This document shows positions 15,871-23,567 of a stretch of DNA of 37,607 nucleotides, one piece after another. Source of the DNA: an uncultured Cyclobacteriaceae bacterium (GTDB lineage Bacteria; Bacteroidota; Bacteroidia; Cytophagales; Cyclobacteriaceae); the NCBI GenBank assembly GCA_947492745.1, contig CANLOE010000073.1:1-37607 (forward strand). The letters run 5' to 3'. How positions within the stretch are numbered: position 1 is the stretch's first letter; each line of letters starts with the position of its first letter. The notes beneath the pieces are model-generated. The model was not told the DNA's origin and did no database searches. It saw only the letters and a program-made list of their open reading frames with translations. A program made the position numbers and the translations under genes.

Positions 15871-16200
15871 ACCCAGATCATGCGTTGTAACTTCGTAACG
15901 AGGGTTTACATATCCATAAATCAGGGAGTTTGATTGGATTTGGCATAGCACCACTATGGTGAATTCAAAAAACGTAGTGCAACGACCGGTTTGTAGCTAT
16001 TTATACAAATTTAGGTTTTAAATGTCGTATAAGATTCCGCGGGTCATTTTGGTTTCGATCAAGGCGATAACCGCAGGGATAGCAGCGCTATCCCGAGGAT
16101 TGTCAACGCAGAGTGAAGCAAAATGAACAGGAAGGTAGGCGATATTTAAAAGCTAAGTTTGTATTAGATCCGCAGTAGGTTTTCAATGCATGATCTGGGT
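15871..16200 (+). repeat. Family B element with family A inserted (B5)
   Basis: The family B ends ACCCAGATCATGCG and GCATGATCTGGGT enclose a normal B body of about 167 bp. It is interrupted after GCTATTTA by a complete A element (16004-16163) plus a 3-bp TTA duplication. The flanks are TCA (15868-15870) and TTA (16201-16203), so one base of the outer duplication has changed. The B hairpin core (CATAGCACCACTATGG) is around 15943-15958. Confidence 0.9.
16004..16163 (+). repeat. Family A palindromic element (A2), 160 bp, complete
   Basis: The element runs from TACAAATTTAGG to GCTAAGTTTGTA, with TTA at 16001-16003 and 16164-16166. The two halves are imperfect reverse complements around the perfect hairpin GGGATAGCAGCGCTATCCC (about 16076-16094). 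It serves as the reference copy for family A. Confidence 0.92.
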
Positions 16201-16203
16201 TTA

Positions 16204-17600
16204 ACGTGTATATTATGGTTACCTGTAATGGGTCTATCTATGCTTAAGCAGGAAATCGGTAACGATACCGGTAAGTTTTTGGGTAGTGTTGGAATATTGA
16301 CCTTTGATATTAGGTCATTCGCTGTTTGCTTTTTTGTTGTTCCGATGTCTACCCAACCTTGATGGTTGGGTTTGGGTATTATGAGTAGTGAAATCATATT
16401 GATTGTAAGGTAGATCGTACCTTTTTGCTACTTTATTCCTTATCACGTGTTTTGGCGCTGCCATCCCTGACCTTTGCGGTGTGGGCGAGCCTATTCGTTG
16501 GTAATGTCCTCAAAACATTTCTTATAAAGCTTGTTTTTTTATCAAGAATAAATTGTCCGCAAAATCTATGGATTCATTTCATACTTAAATCGGTATTATA
16601 CAGATATAGCTCTCAAATTTCGTATAGGGTATTGTTCATTTTTTCTCCCTCTGCGTTGTCAAATCTTACGATAGTGCTGCTATCAAGCGATTTGGACTGG
16701 AGCAAAATGATTCACTAATTCTTATACGAGATAAGAAATCCAGATTTGTATTATTGGAAAACTACCCATACTCTTTTTATAGTTAGTGATTCCATAGTTT
16801 TTTTTGCATTCTGTATGAGTAACACTAGTCCGGAAGCTTACACGATTATCCTTGAGTATAGTATCCTATATGGACGCTAAGAGAGTTCCCCCAAGGGTTT
16901 ATCGATGACCAGTTATAGACTGCTTCGAAATAATATCTCTCAAAACGGACTCTGGGTCATGGGGCGAAAATGGGTCGTACTTCTTTGGTTAACCTCAGTT
17001 TAGGATGGCATGCTTGAGGTTATCCGATATCATAATCACCGATAATCAAAGATAATTTAGGAGATTTTATGCAAATTTATGTTTGTACACCGCATAAAAT
17101 CGTATAGTTCATTTTGATGTGTTATATCTATTGATTTCAATAGCATTTATCGCTTCTTCCATTGAGTTCTCCGAGGGCTACACCTTTTGAAGTATTCGCA
17201 GATTGTTGTTTCTTGTACTTTATCACGGGATAGATAGTCCATTGAACTCAATCAGCAAGGGGATTGGTGCTACTTAGAAGTCATAATTTGTATTGCCCCA
17301 TAGCATGGGTATACCCATGAAAAGGTAGATGAAGGATATCGCTATTGTATCCATACCGAGCCTATTCGTAATGTTTAGTCTTGAATCCCTAATGAGCTTG
17401 CTTATAGGGCCATCATCAAAAAGAGCCTGTAATAGAACTATTTTTGGTTTGTTGTTACCCGGTAACAGCGCTAGATCAATGGTACTTAGGATAAACCCAT
17501 GATTATCATTTGGTCCTGCTGCCTTTTAGATGGGCGGGGGAACCCAAATCGTTATTAGTGTTGATTGACAGGATTGGGAAAAGGACAAGTATATTGTTCA
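16204..17600. other. Gene desert with decayed repeats
   Basis: I see no supported gene. Positions 16597-16690 (GTTCATTTTTTCTCCCTCTG, then CGATAGTGCTGCTATC) are a decayed family A arm, and 17040-17125 (GCATAAAATCGTATAGTTCA) resembles the other A arm. Position 17488 onward (AGGATAAACCCATGATTATC) resembles a C end. A plus-strand frame at 16240-16362 (MLKQEIGNDTGKFLGSVGIL and onward) and a minus-strand frame at 16164-16397 overlap each other. Either might be a remnant, but neither is convincing. Confidence 0.5.
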
Positions 17601-17604
17601 GTAA

Positions 17605-17761
17605 TACAAATTTGGGTTTCAACTGTCGTATAAGATTGCGCGGGTCATTTTAGTTTCAATCAAGGCGAGAACCGCAGGGATGGCAGCGCTATCCCGGATT
17701 GTCAACGCAGAGTGAAGCAAAATGAATAGGAAGATAGACGATTTTAAAAGCTAAGTTGGTA
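17605..17761 (+). repeat. Family A palindromic element (A3), 157 bp, complete
   Basis: The copy has the same orientation as A2, from TACAAATTTGGG to CTAAGTTGGTA (one base changed in the right terminal repeat). TAA lies at 17602-17604 and 17762-17764. The central hairpin reads GGGATGGCAGCGCTATCCC. This copy is a clean single insertion in non-repeat sequence and shows the target duplication best. Confidence 0.92.
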
Positions 17762-17814
17762 TAAAACCTTTGTTATGCATTGGAAAATCTATTGAGACCT
17801 TAAATAAAGCGAAT

Positions 17815-17990
17815 CAACAATTGAGTTTTTTTTGAACTAACCGTGGTGATGCTACGCTGAATCCAAGAAAACACCCTTACCCAGGGCTATTTGGACACTC
17901 ATAACAAAGTCCTAGCGCATACCGAAGGAGTACGCAATTGTCACTTCAAGGGGTATTCGCCGATTATATATGGTGACTTGACCAGTGATA
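17815..17990 (+). repeat. Family E repeat, diverged copy
   Basis: The core CTAACCGTGGTGATGCTACG, then CTGAATCCAAGAAA, and the later ACTCATAACAAAGTCC and TCAAGGGGTATTCGCCG, recur in similar order and spacing at 33100-33250 (reading the same strand for the first two) and partly at 34955-35145. The borders are not sharp, so coordinates are approximate. Confidence 0.5.
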
Positions 17991-18050
17991 ATTTTGGAAT
18001 AGATAAAGAAACACGATTGATAGGTATCTTTTTATTCAATTGAGAAACAA

Positions 18051-19565
18051 ATGAAAAAAGTTAACATCCTTGTATTGGAAGAAAATCCCGAAGATGTTGC
18101 CCTTATCGAAACGGCGCTTTCAGATGTCGATTTTATCGACGAATTATACCTGACCTCCACTGTAGATATTTTCAAATCCCACTTCGAGAGAATGAGGACA
18201 GCTGTGGTCATAGTGGACTATAAGTCGAATAGCTATAATGGGTTCAGTATTCTGTCTTATTGTAGGAGTATTTCCGCGAACACCCCCTTTATATTCATAG
18301 CAGATACTTTAGGAGAGGAACTTGCCGTAGAACTTCTGAAAAAAGGTGCCACTGACTATCTACTGAAAGCGAGGCTCGATCGCTTGCATCGAGTAATACA
18401 ACATGCCTACAGCAAGTATGAAAGCAAGGAGAAGCAAAAATTATCCGAACTGGCACTGCAAGAGAGCGAAAGACGACTGAGAAACCTGATGCAGATTTCT
18501 CCGGCAGGCATCTTCACCAGTACTGTCGAAGGGTCCTGTACCTATGTGAACAAGCGCTGGTCCGAGATTACCGGTATTCCTTATGAAATAGCCATAGGTA
18601 AGGAATGGTTCAATGATATACATGTTGAAGATAAAGAGAGTATTTTCAAACTATGGCAACAAGGCGCAGACCAAAAGAAAGGTCTTTTTGAAGCAGAATG
18701 CCGCTATTTCAGGTCTGACGGGAAAGTCGTATGGGTCATTGTCCGAGGTACGCCCGAACTGGACCATCAAGGCAACGTCATTAGTTATATCAGTAATATC
18801 ACCGATATTACCGCATTGAAAAATGCAGAAATCAAGCTACAGGAAAAGAACAGGCATTTGGAAAAGGTCAAAGGTGAACTGGACCAGTTCGTATACAGCG
18901 CCTCGCATGACCTGAGGTCCCCGCTGACCTCTGCCATGGGACTCCTCCATTTGCTCAAAATGGAGAACAACGAGGAACAGCAGTTAAGCCTAATCCCTCT
19001 CATGGAAATCAGTCTTGAAAGTATGGCGCACTATATCAAGGAAATGGCCGTACACTCTAAGAACTCAAGGCTGGCCATCAAACTGGCCTCCATAGATTTT
19101 GAAGAAACGACCCAGTCCCTGCTTGATAATTTACGGAAAGAGGCCAAGAACCACAGTGAGGTAACAACCGAAATCGATATTCTACAGGAAGAAAATTTTT
19201 ACACCGATAAGTTTCGGCTAAACATCATCCTTAAAAATATTCTTTCCAATGCCTTTAAGTACCAAAGGAAAGATAACGATGCGCCCTTAGTGAAGATGAA
19301 TGTACGAGTGGACGAAGAAAAATCGGAGATATACATCATGGACAATGGTCAGGGCATTGAAGCAAAGTGTATGGATAGGGTCTTTGATATGTTCTATCGC
19401 GCTAATGAGGAAAATTCCGGTTCCGGTCTAGGGCTTTACCTAGCTAAGGAAGCGGCAGAAAAAATCGGTGCCAAGATACATATGAAATCTACTTTAGGTA
19501 CAGGTACGACATTCAGTATATCCATACCCAACCTACAGAAAAAACCGATATTGGCCATTTCCTGA
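18051..19565 (+). CDS. Hybrid histidine kinase: receiver - PAS - HisKA - HATPase
   Basis: The 504-aa protein has no membrane segments and should be cytosolic. It starts with a receiver-like domain (1-125) with the phospho-acceptor candidate Asp56 in VVIVDYKSN and a lysine in DYLLKAR. The usual acidic pair is EE (10-11) and the switch Ser/Thr position appears as Ala in FIFIADTLGEE. A PAS domain (about 137-265) comes next, then HisKA with His286 in SASHDLRSPL. The HATPase domain has Asn400 in the N box and DNGQG (431-435) and GSGLGLYLAKE in the G boxes. It probably integrates a phospho-signal and a PAS input to control a separate response regulator. No partner gene is adjacent. ATG at 18051 gives a standard receiver start. 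It converges with hemH (58 bases between). Confidence 0.93.
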   Translation: MKKVNILVLEENPEDVALIETALSDVDFIDELYLTSTVDIFKSHFERMRTAVVIVDYKSNSYNGFSILSYCRSISANTPFIFIADTLGEELAVELLKKGATDYLLKARLDRLHRVIQHAYSKYESKEKQKLSELALQESERRLRNLMQISPAGIFTSTVEGSCTYVNKRWSEITGIPYEIAIGKEWFNDIHVEDKESIFKLWQQGADQKKGLFEAECRYFRSDGKVVWVIVRGTPELDHQGNVISYISNITDITALKNAEIKLQEKNRHLEKVKGELDQFVYSASHDLRSPLTSAMGLLHLLKMENNEEQQLSLIPLMEISLESMAHYIKEMAVHSKNSRLAIKLASIDFEETTQSLLDNLRKEAKNHSEVTTEIDILQEENFYTDKFRLNIILKNILSNAFKYQRKDNDAPLVKMNVRVDEEKSEIYIMDNGQGIEAKCMDRVFDMFYRANEENSGSGLGLYLAKEAAEKIGAKIHMKSTLGTGTTFSISIPNLQKKPILAIS

Positions 19566-19623
19566 ATTTAGGGCCGCAATACTACCCCCTTCTATCGGTC
19601 GGTATTTTTATCAAGCCATCATA

Positions 19624-20646
19624 TCAAGATCTATCCAGTACCAAGTCTTTGAGACAATCTATCCAGATAGGGTGATCATTAAGGCTCTCGACCAGCTGTA
19701 CCTTCTCACCACCATGTTCTTCGAAAATCTCTTGGTACTCATCACCGATTTCTATGATGGTTTCCAAGCAGTCGGCCGTAAAGGCAGGAGAGAAAACCAG
19801 TATTTTCTTCATTCCTTTTTTAGCTAGATCTTCTACCACTTTATCTGAAAAAGGTTCCAGCCATTTCTTATCCAAGCGCGATTGAAAACAAACGGTATAG
19901 TCCTTTTCTTCCAGTCCAAGCTTAGCGGCTACCGCCCTGGTTGTAGCATAGCATGTAGCTTTATAACAATATTTGTTCTCCTCTGTCAGTTCATGGTCGC
20001 AGTTCTTATCTTCACAAAGGCCTTCTTCATATACTTTATCCACTTGCCGGGTAGGTAGGCCGTGATAGGAGAAAAGGATGTGTTCATAATCCTTTACATC
20101 GTATTGCTTAGCCCTGGCGACCACTGCCTCCAGAAATTTGGGGTGCTGGTGATACTGGCTTATTACCTTTAGTTCGGGGATAACCCACCACTTGGCTATT
20201 TCACGCATGGCCTCTTCCAGAGCAGAGCCCGTGCTGGCCGAAGCATATTGTGGAAACATGGTTACTACCGTGATCTTATCATAATTCTGCTTCCTCATCT
20301 CTTCCAATACCACTGGGATACCCGGTTTTTTGTAACGCATGGCCAAATGCACGTGATAACCATCGCCCAACGCCGTATCCAACTTATCTCTAACGATTTT
20401 GCCATAGACCAATAGTGGAGAGCCCTCATCGGTCCATAGTTTCTTGTAGATCTTTGCTGAAGATGGTGCCCTAAAAGGCACAATGATGAGGTTAACCAGT
20501 ATCTTCCTCAGTAACCAAGGGATATCGATCACTCTAGGGTCATTGAGGAACTGAGAGAGATAGGAGCGTACATGCTTTACCGATGGGCTGTCGGGAGTTC
20601 CTAAATTGATAAGAAGTACTCCTGTCTTTTGTTTCTTTGATATCAT
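19624..20646 (-). CDS. hemH: Ferrochelatase
   Basis: The 340-aa enzyme inserts Fe2+ into protoporphyrin IX, the last step of protoheme synthesis. Landmarks are LLINLGTPDSP (11-21), MFPQYASASTG (130-140), the catalytic His195 in FSYHGLPTRQ, CFQSRLDKKWLEP (253-265) and the conserved Glu295 in FTADCLETIIEIGDE. I start it at ATG 20646 (MISKKQKTGVLLINLGTP); the open frame runs 40 codons further, but that part reads like non-coding sequence. Four cysteines between 211 and 232 could form an Fe-S ligand set as in some ferrochelatases, but this is only inference. It is followed downstream by the convergent histidine kinase gene; a same-strand GNAT-like gene starts 247 bases upstream. Confidence 0.95.
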   Translation of the reverse strand: MISKKQKTGVLLINLGTPDSPSVKHVRSYLSQFLNDPRVIDIPWLLRKILVNLIIVPFRAPSSAKIYKKLWTDEGSPLLVYGKIVRDKLDTALGDGYHVHLAMRYKKPGIPVVLEEMRKQNYDKITVVTMFPQYASASTGSALEEAMREIAKWWVIPELKVISQYHQHPKFLEAVVARAKQYDVKDYEHILFSYHGLPTRQVDKVYEEGLCEDKNCDHELTEENKYCYKATCYATTRAVAAKLGLEEKDYTVCFQSRLDKKWLEPFSDKVVEDLAKKGMKKILVFSPAFTADCLETIIEIGDEYQEIFEEHGGEKVQLVESLNDHPIWIDCLKDLVLDRS

Positions 20647-20892
20647 ATTTTTATTGCATTCTCTAGCGGATAACAGTCCAGCGTTTTTATTGTTATTTAA
20701 ATTCAAGGAAAAGTTGGTCAGTGTAATGCCTTTACTACCAAAGTATCCGCAAATCAACCGCCTCATCTCACACTGAAATTTAGGTGAAAAAGTGCTTTTG
20801 CCGGGCCTTCCTTGTTTATTTCAAATTTCTCTATAACATCAAAGGCATTTCCTGAATGCCCTGTACAAAGTAAACTAGTGCCCCACCCCAAC

Positions 20893-22062
20893 TTAATGCT
20901 GCAAGGGCGCTCTTTTAAAGGGTCGATCGGAGTCGAACAGTTTACGATAGGTGATGTGCGTTTTGACTACATCGCCACCGACCTGCTCTACGACACGTAT
21001 CATTTTCGGATTGAAATCACCTATCCAGTTCATTTCCAAGTCTTCATAGCGATGATAATCCTTTTGGACCATCTGGGCCGTGGCCATGATGAGTGCTCCT
21101 TCCAAGCCCTTGCCCTGATGTTCCGGAACAATACCGAACACCACACCGAACATTTTATTACAGGACTTGCGCCACTGGTGCCATAAAAATTTCATCTTAC
21201 CGACGAGGTCCATCTTGCCATTGACATATTTGAAGAGTTGGTTGACCTCAGGGAGCAATAAGAAAAATGCTACGGGTTCGTCTTTATAATAACCGTACCA
21301 GATGATCTTCTCATCCATGATAGGCTTGATCTGCTTCATTGCATTTTTCGCTTGGAGGGAGGTCATCTTGGCCACCCCGGCATGTTTGGCCCAAGCCTTA
21401 TTGTAGACCGTCATGAAATCATCGGTATACTTTTCCAGTTTGTCCTTGGTCAGGTGTTCGAAGCGATAATCTTTATCTTCAAATATCCGCTCTGCTTTTT
21501 TAGCTATCTTGGGGTGAAAAGGAGCCGCTGTTTTCCTCCCATAAGTATATTGCTGAAAGTAATCTTTGAAGCCATAGTTTTCGAAGAATTTTTGATAATA
21601 GGCGAAATTATAATTACAGGAGTAATTGGGTTCTTTATCGAAGCCATCGACCAAAAGTCCCCACCACTTATCTCTTTCTCCAAAATTGATGGGTCCGTCC
21701 ATGGCCTCCATACCTTTTCCTGCCAACCACTCCTTGGCTCGATCAAAGAGTGCAAAAGCGACCTCTTCATTCTCGACACATTCGAAGTAGCCAATACCTC
21801 CCGTAGGTTGGTCGTTATCCTTGTTGACCGTCTTCTTATTAAAAAAGGCAGCTACACGTCCTACGGTTGCTCCATTGCTATCTTTTGCTATCCAACGAAT
21901 GCATTCGCCGTGTCGAAAGGCCTTGTTGGTCTTGGCATCAAAGAGTTCGTTCATATCTTTGTCCAAAGGCCGGATCCAGTAGGGTTCATTTTTATATAAC
22001 CTTACGGGCAATCTCAAAAACTCTTTTGCTGAAGGTGAGTCCTTTACTTCTTCTATACGCAT
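20893..22062 (-). CDS. GNAT-like acyltransferase, 389 aa
   Basis: This soluble protein belongs to a group of about 380-390-aa proteins common in Bacteroidota and annotated as GNAT-related. It begins MRIEEVKDSPSAKEFLRLPV and continues RLYKNEPYWIRPLDKDMNEL. A GNAT-like N-terminal part (about 1-150, with ATVGRVAAFFN) and a second, C-terminal GNAT-like fold follow. The latter contains IVPEHQGKGLEGALI at about 314-328, which resembles the acetyl-CoA-binding Q/RxxGxG/A loop. Substrate and role are unknown. On the minus strand TTTG and TAACTTTC, 21 bases apart, lie just before the ATG, the latter box ending 4 bases from it. That is close to the Bacteroidota promoter consensus and, as for glyS, suggests a very short leader. 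Confidence 0.75.
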   Translation of the reverse strand: MRIEEVKDSPSAKEFLRLPVRLYKNEPYWIRPLDKDMNELFDAKTNKAFRHGECIRWIAKDSNGATVGRVAAFFNKKTVNKDNDQPTGGIGYFECVENEEVAFALFDRAKEWLAGKGMEAMDGPINFGERDKWWGLLVDGFDKEPNYSCNYNFAYYQKFFENYGFKDYFQQYTYGRKTAAPFHPKIAKKAERIFEDKDYRFEHLTKDKLEKYTDDFMTVYNKAWAKHAGVAKMTSLQAKNAMKQIKPIMDEKIIWYGYYKDEPVAFFLLLPEVNQLFKYVNGKMDLVGKMKFLWHQWRKSCNKMFGVVFGIVPEHQGKGLEGALIMATAQMVQKDYHRYEDLEMNWIGDFNPKMIRVVEQVGGDVVKTHITYRKLFDSDRPFKRAPLQH

Positions 22063-22328
22063 CTTGAAAGTTATATTTCGCCTGTACTATTTATCAAAGC
22101 AGATGGAAAGTTAGTAAACTTCGCCGGCTTTTGGTACCTGACCATAGTCTTTGGTCGCTTTTTCTACTAAAACTACATGACCGTGGATTTTCTTTCATTC
22201 TTTTATCCCCCTCAGGAAAAAGTAAAGAAGTGATGTGAAACTTTTATTTGAACCCAAAATCAAAGGATTTTTGTTCTTATGATGCCTTTTATGAGTCGTA
22301 TACCTAGCCTTATATGACAAGAAATTAA
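22063..22328. other. Intergenic stretch upstream of the GNAT-like gene
   Basis: The stretch holds the promoter boxes of the minus-strand GNAT-like gene near 22066-22098. Nothing else is recognisable. A tiny plus-strand frame at 22178 (MTVDFLSFFYPPQEKVKK) is too short to call. Confidence 0.4.
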
Positions 22329-22498
22329 ACCCAAATTGATCAATAGGATTTCGTGATGAGAGCATAAAGTACAATAAAACCAGCGGTTTAGGTGAGGAGG
22401 CCTAATGCATCATTAAGGTGATGAACCTGCGCAGCGTAAAGCCGCTGATTTTGAAGCGATTTATGTTCGGAATAGGAAGGCTATTGATCGTTTGGGGT
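22329..22498 (-). repeat. Family C palindromic element (C2), 170 bp, complete
   Basis: The copy is inverted relative to C1, from ACCCAAATTGATCAATAGGA to GGCTATTGATCGTTTGGGGT, flanked by TAA at 22326-22328 and 22499-22501. The internal arms TAAAACCAGCGGTTTAGGTG and GCAGCGTAAAGCCGCTGATT correspond to those of C1. Confidence 0.9.
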
Positions 22499-22594
22499 TA
22501 AAACTCGGGAGAAATACTACAAGGTGCTGTTCCGGAAGGCGTCTCTCATTTTCTTGGGTGCTTTTCCAGCGCAAAACTTCGTTAATCCCTATTT

Positions 22595-22695
22595 ATCATT
22601 CAATGGTGCATGTCCCCTTATCCGTTTTATTCTATCTTGCCTTGAGAATTCCGGTGATAGCGCTACTATCTTTGTCAGAAATCTTGCACCCAATA
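22595..22695 (-). repeat. Decayed family A segment
   Basis: Positions 22619-22675 (TTATCCGTTTTATTCTATCT, then TTGAGAATTCCGGTGATAGC and GCTACTATC) align by eye with the A4 arm running into its hairpin. The ends are not recognisable. Confidence 0.45.
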
Positions 22696-22991
22696 TGATA
22701 GATGACAGACTCTAGAATACCATCTTTCATAACGGTCTCTAGGTCTATTTTCCAATCGTAAGATCAGTCCTGAAAATAATCCAAGAATACCATACATAGT
22801 CCCAAAAGGATATGGACCAAGAGGGCTTTTACAAAGACTGTCGAGATTGTTTCGTATCGAGCCGTACTACAGTGGCGACTGGGAAGGTCACGAAAAAGGG
22901 TATCTGCTTCCGAAGTGTCTTTTTTCAACGATTCCGAAATTTTAAGGTGCTTCTATACCCATATTGCCGAGATTTATATGTTTCTTTAACT

Positions 22992-23345
22992 ATGATCGAT
23001 TTAAGTACCTTAGAAACCATTGATTTCGACCATTTCCTGAAAGTAGGTCTCGTTGTGGGTACCATCGTTTCGGCGCAGGAGAACCCCAAAGCCAGAAAAC
23101 CCGCCTACGTACTTCAAATAGACTTTGGTACGCTAGGTATAAAGTCCAGCTCTGCTCAGATAACAGAAAATTATTCCGCTCATGAGCTCATCGGTAGACA
23201 AGTTGTGGCCGTGGTCAATTTTCCCTCCAAAAGAGTGGCAGGAATCAAATCCGAAGTGTTGGTACTGGCGGCAGTCTGTGAAGAAAAAGGCACTGTTCTT
23301 TTATCGCCGACCATCGAGGTCAGCAACGGTACCAGAATTCTATAA
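22992..23345 (+). CDS. csaA: CsaA-like tRNA-binding protein
   Basis: The 117-aa protein is a stand-alone OB-fold tRNA-binding domain like B. subtilis CsaA and the C-terminal domain of MetRS. The first strand FLKVGLVVGTIVSAQENPKA (15-34), the middle GTLGIKSSSAQITENYS and the end RQVVAVVNFPSKRVAGIKSE followed by VLVLAA are characteristic of the family. CsaA forms dimers and binds tRNA; chaperone-like activity has also been described. I choose ATG at 22992 (MIDLSTLETIDFDHF), since the 60 codons upstream in the same frame do not resemble the family. It precedes the hydrolase-OsmC gene by 222 bases, apparently as a separate unit. Confidence 0.92.
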   Translation: MIDLSTLETIDFDHFLKVGLVVGTIVSAQENPKARKPAYVLQIDFGTLGIKSSSAQITENYSAHELIGRQVVAVVNFPSKRVAGIKSEVLVLAAVCEEKGTVLLSPTIEVSNGTRIL

Positions 23346-23567
23346 AAGCCTATCGTAGAAGCGTCCTCTAGCGAAAGTAAATCGGGAAACGGGCAGAAGG
23401 ACAAGCCTTAATCCAAAAAGGTATGCCGTATATCGGGTATTGGCAACTGTAGTCGCATAACTTTTGGGCTACAGGACAGGTATTTGTTTCTTTAAGGACA
23501 GTTTGTTTCTTTCTACTTTGTTAATTTCGTTGGACATCACATTGTTCCACCTACGTACCTCGAATCT

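Noticed and set aside
16425-16718. Plus-strand 97-codon open frame in the gene desert
   Set aside because: It covers a decayed family A arm and has a composition typical of AT-rich non-coding DNA.
22492-22715. Overlapping plus-strand frames after C2
   Set aside because: They start in the C2 end and run through a decayed A arm, with no protein-like features.
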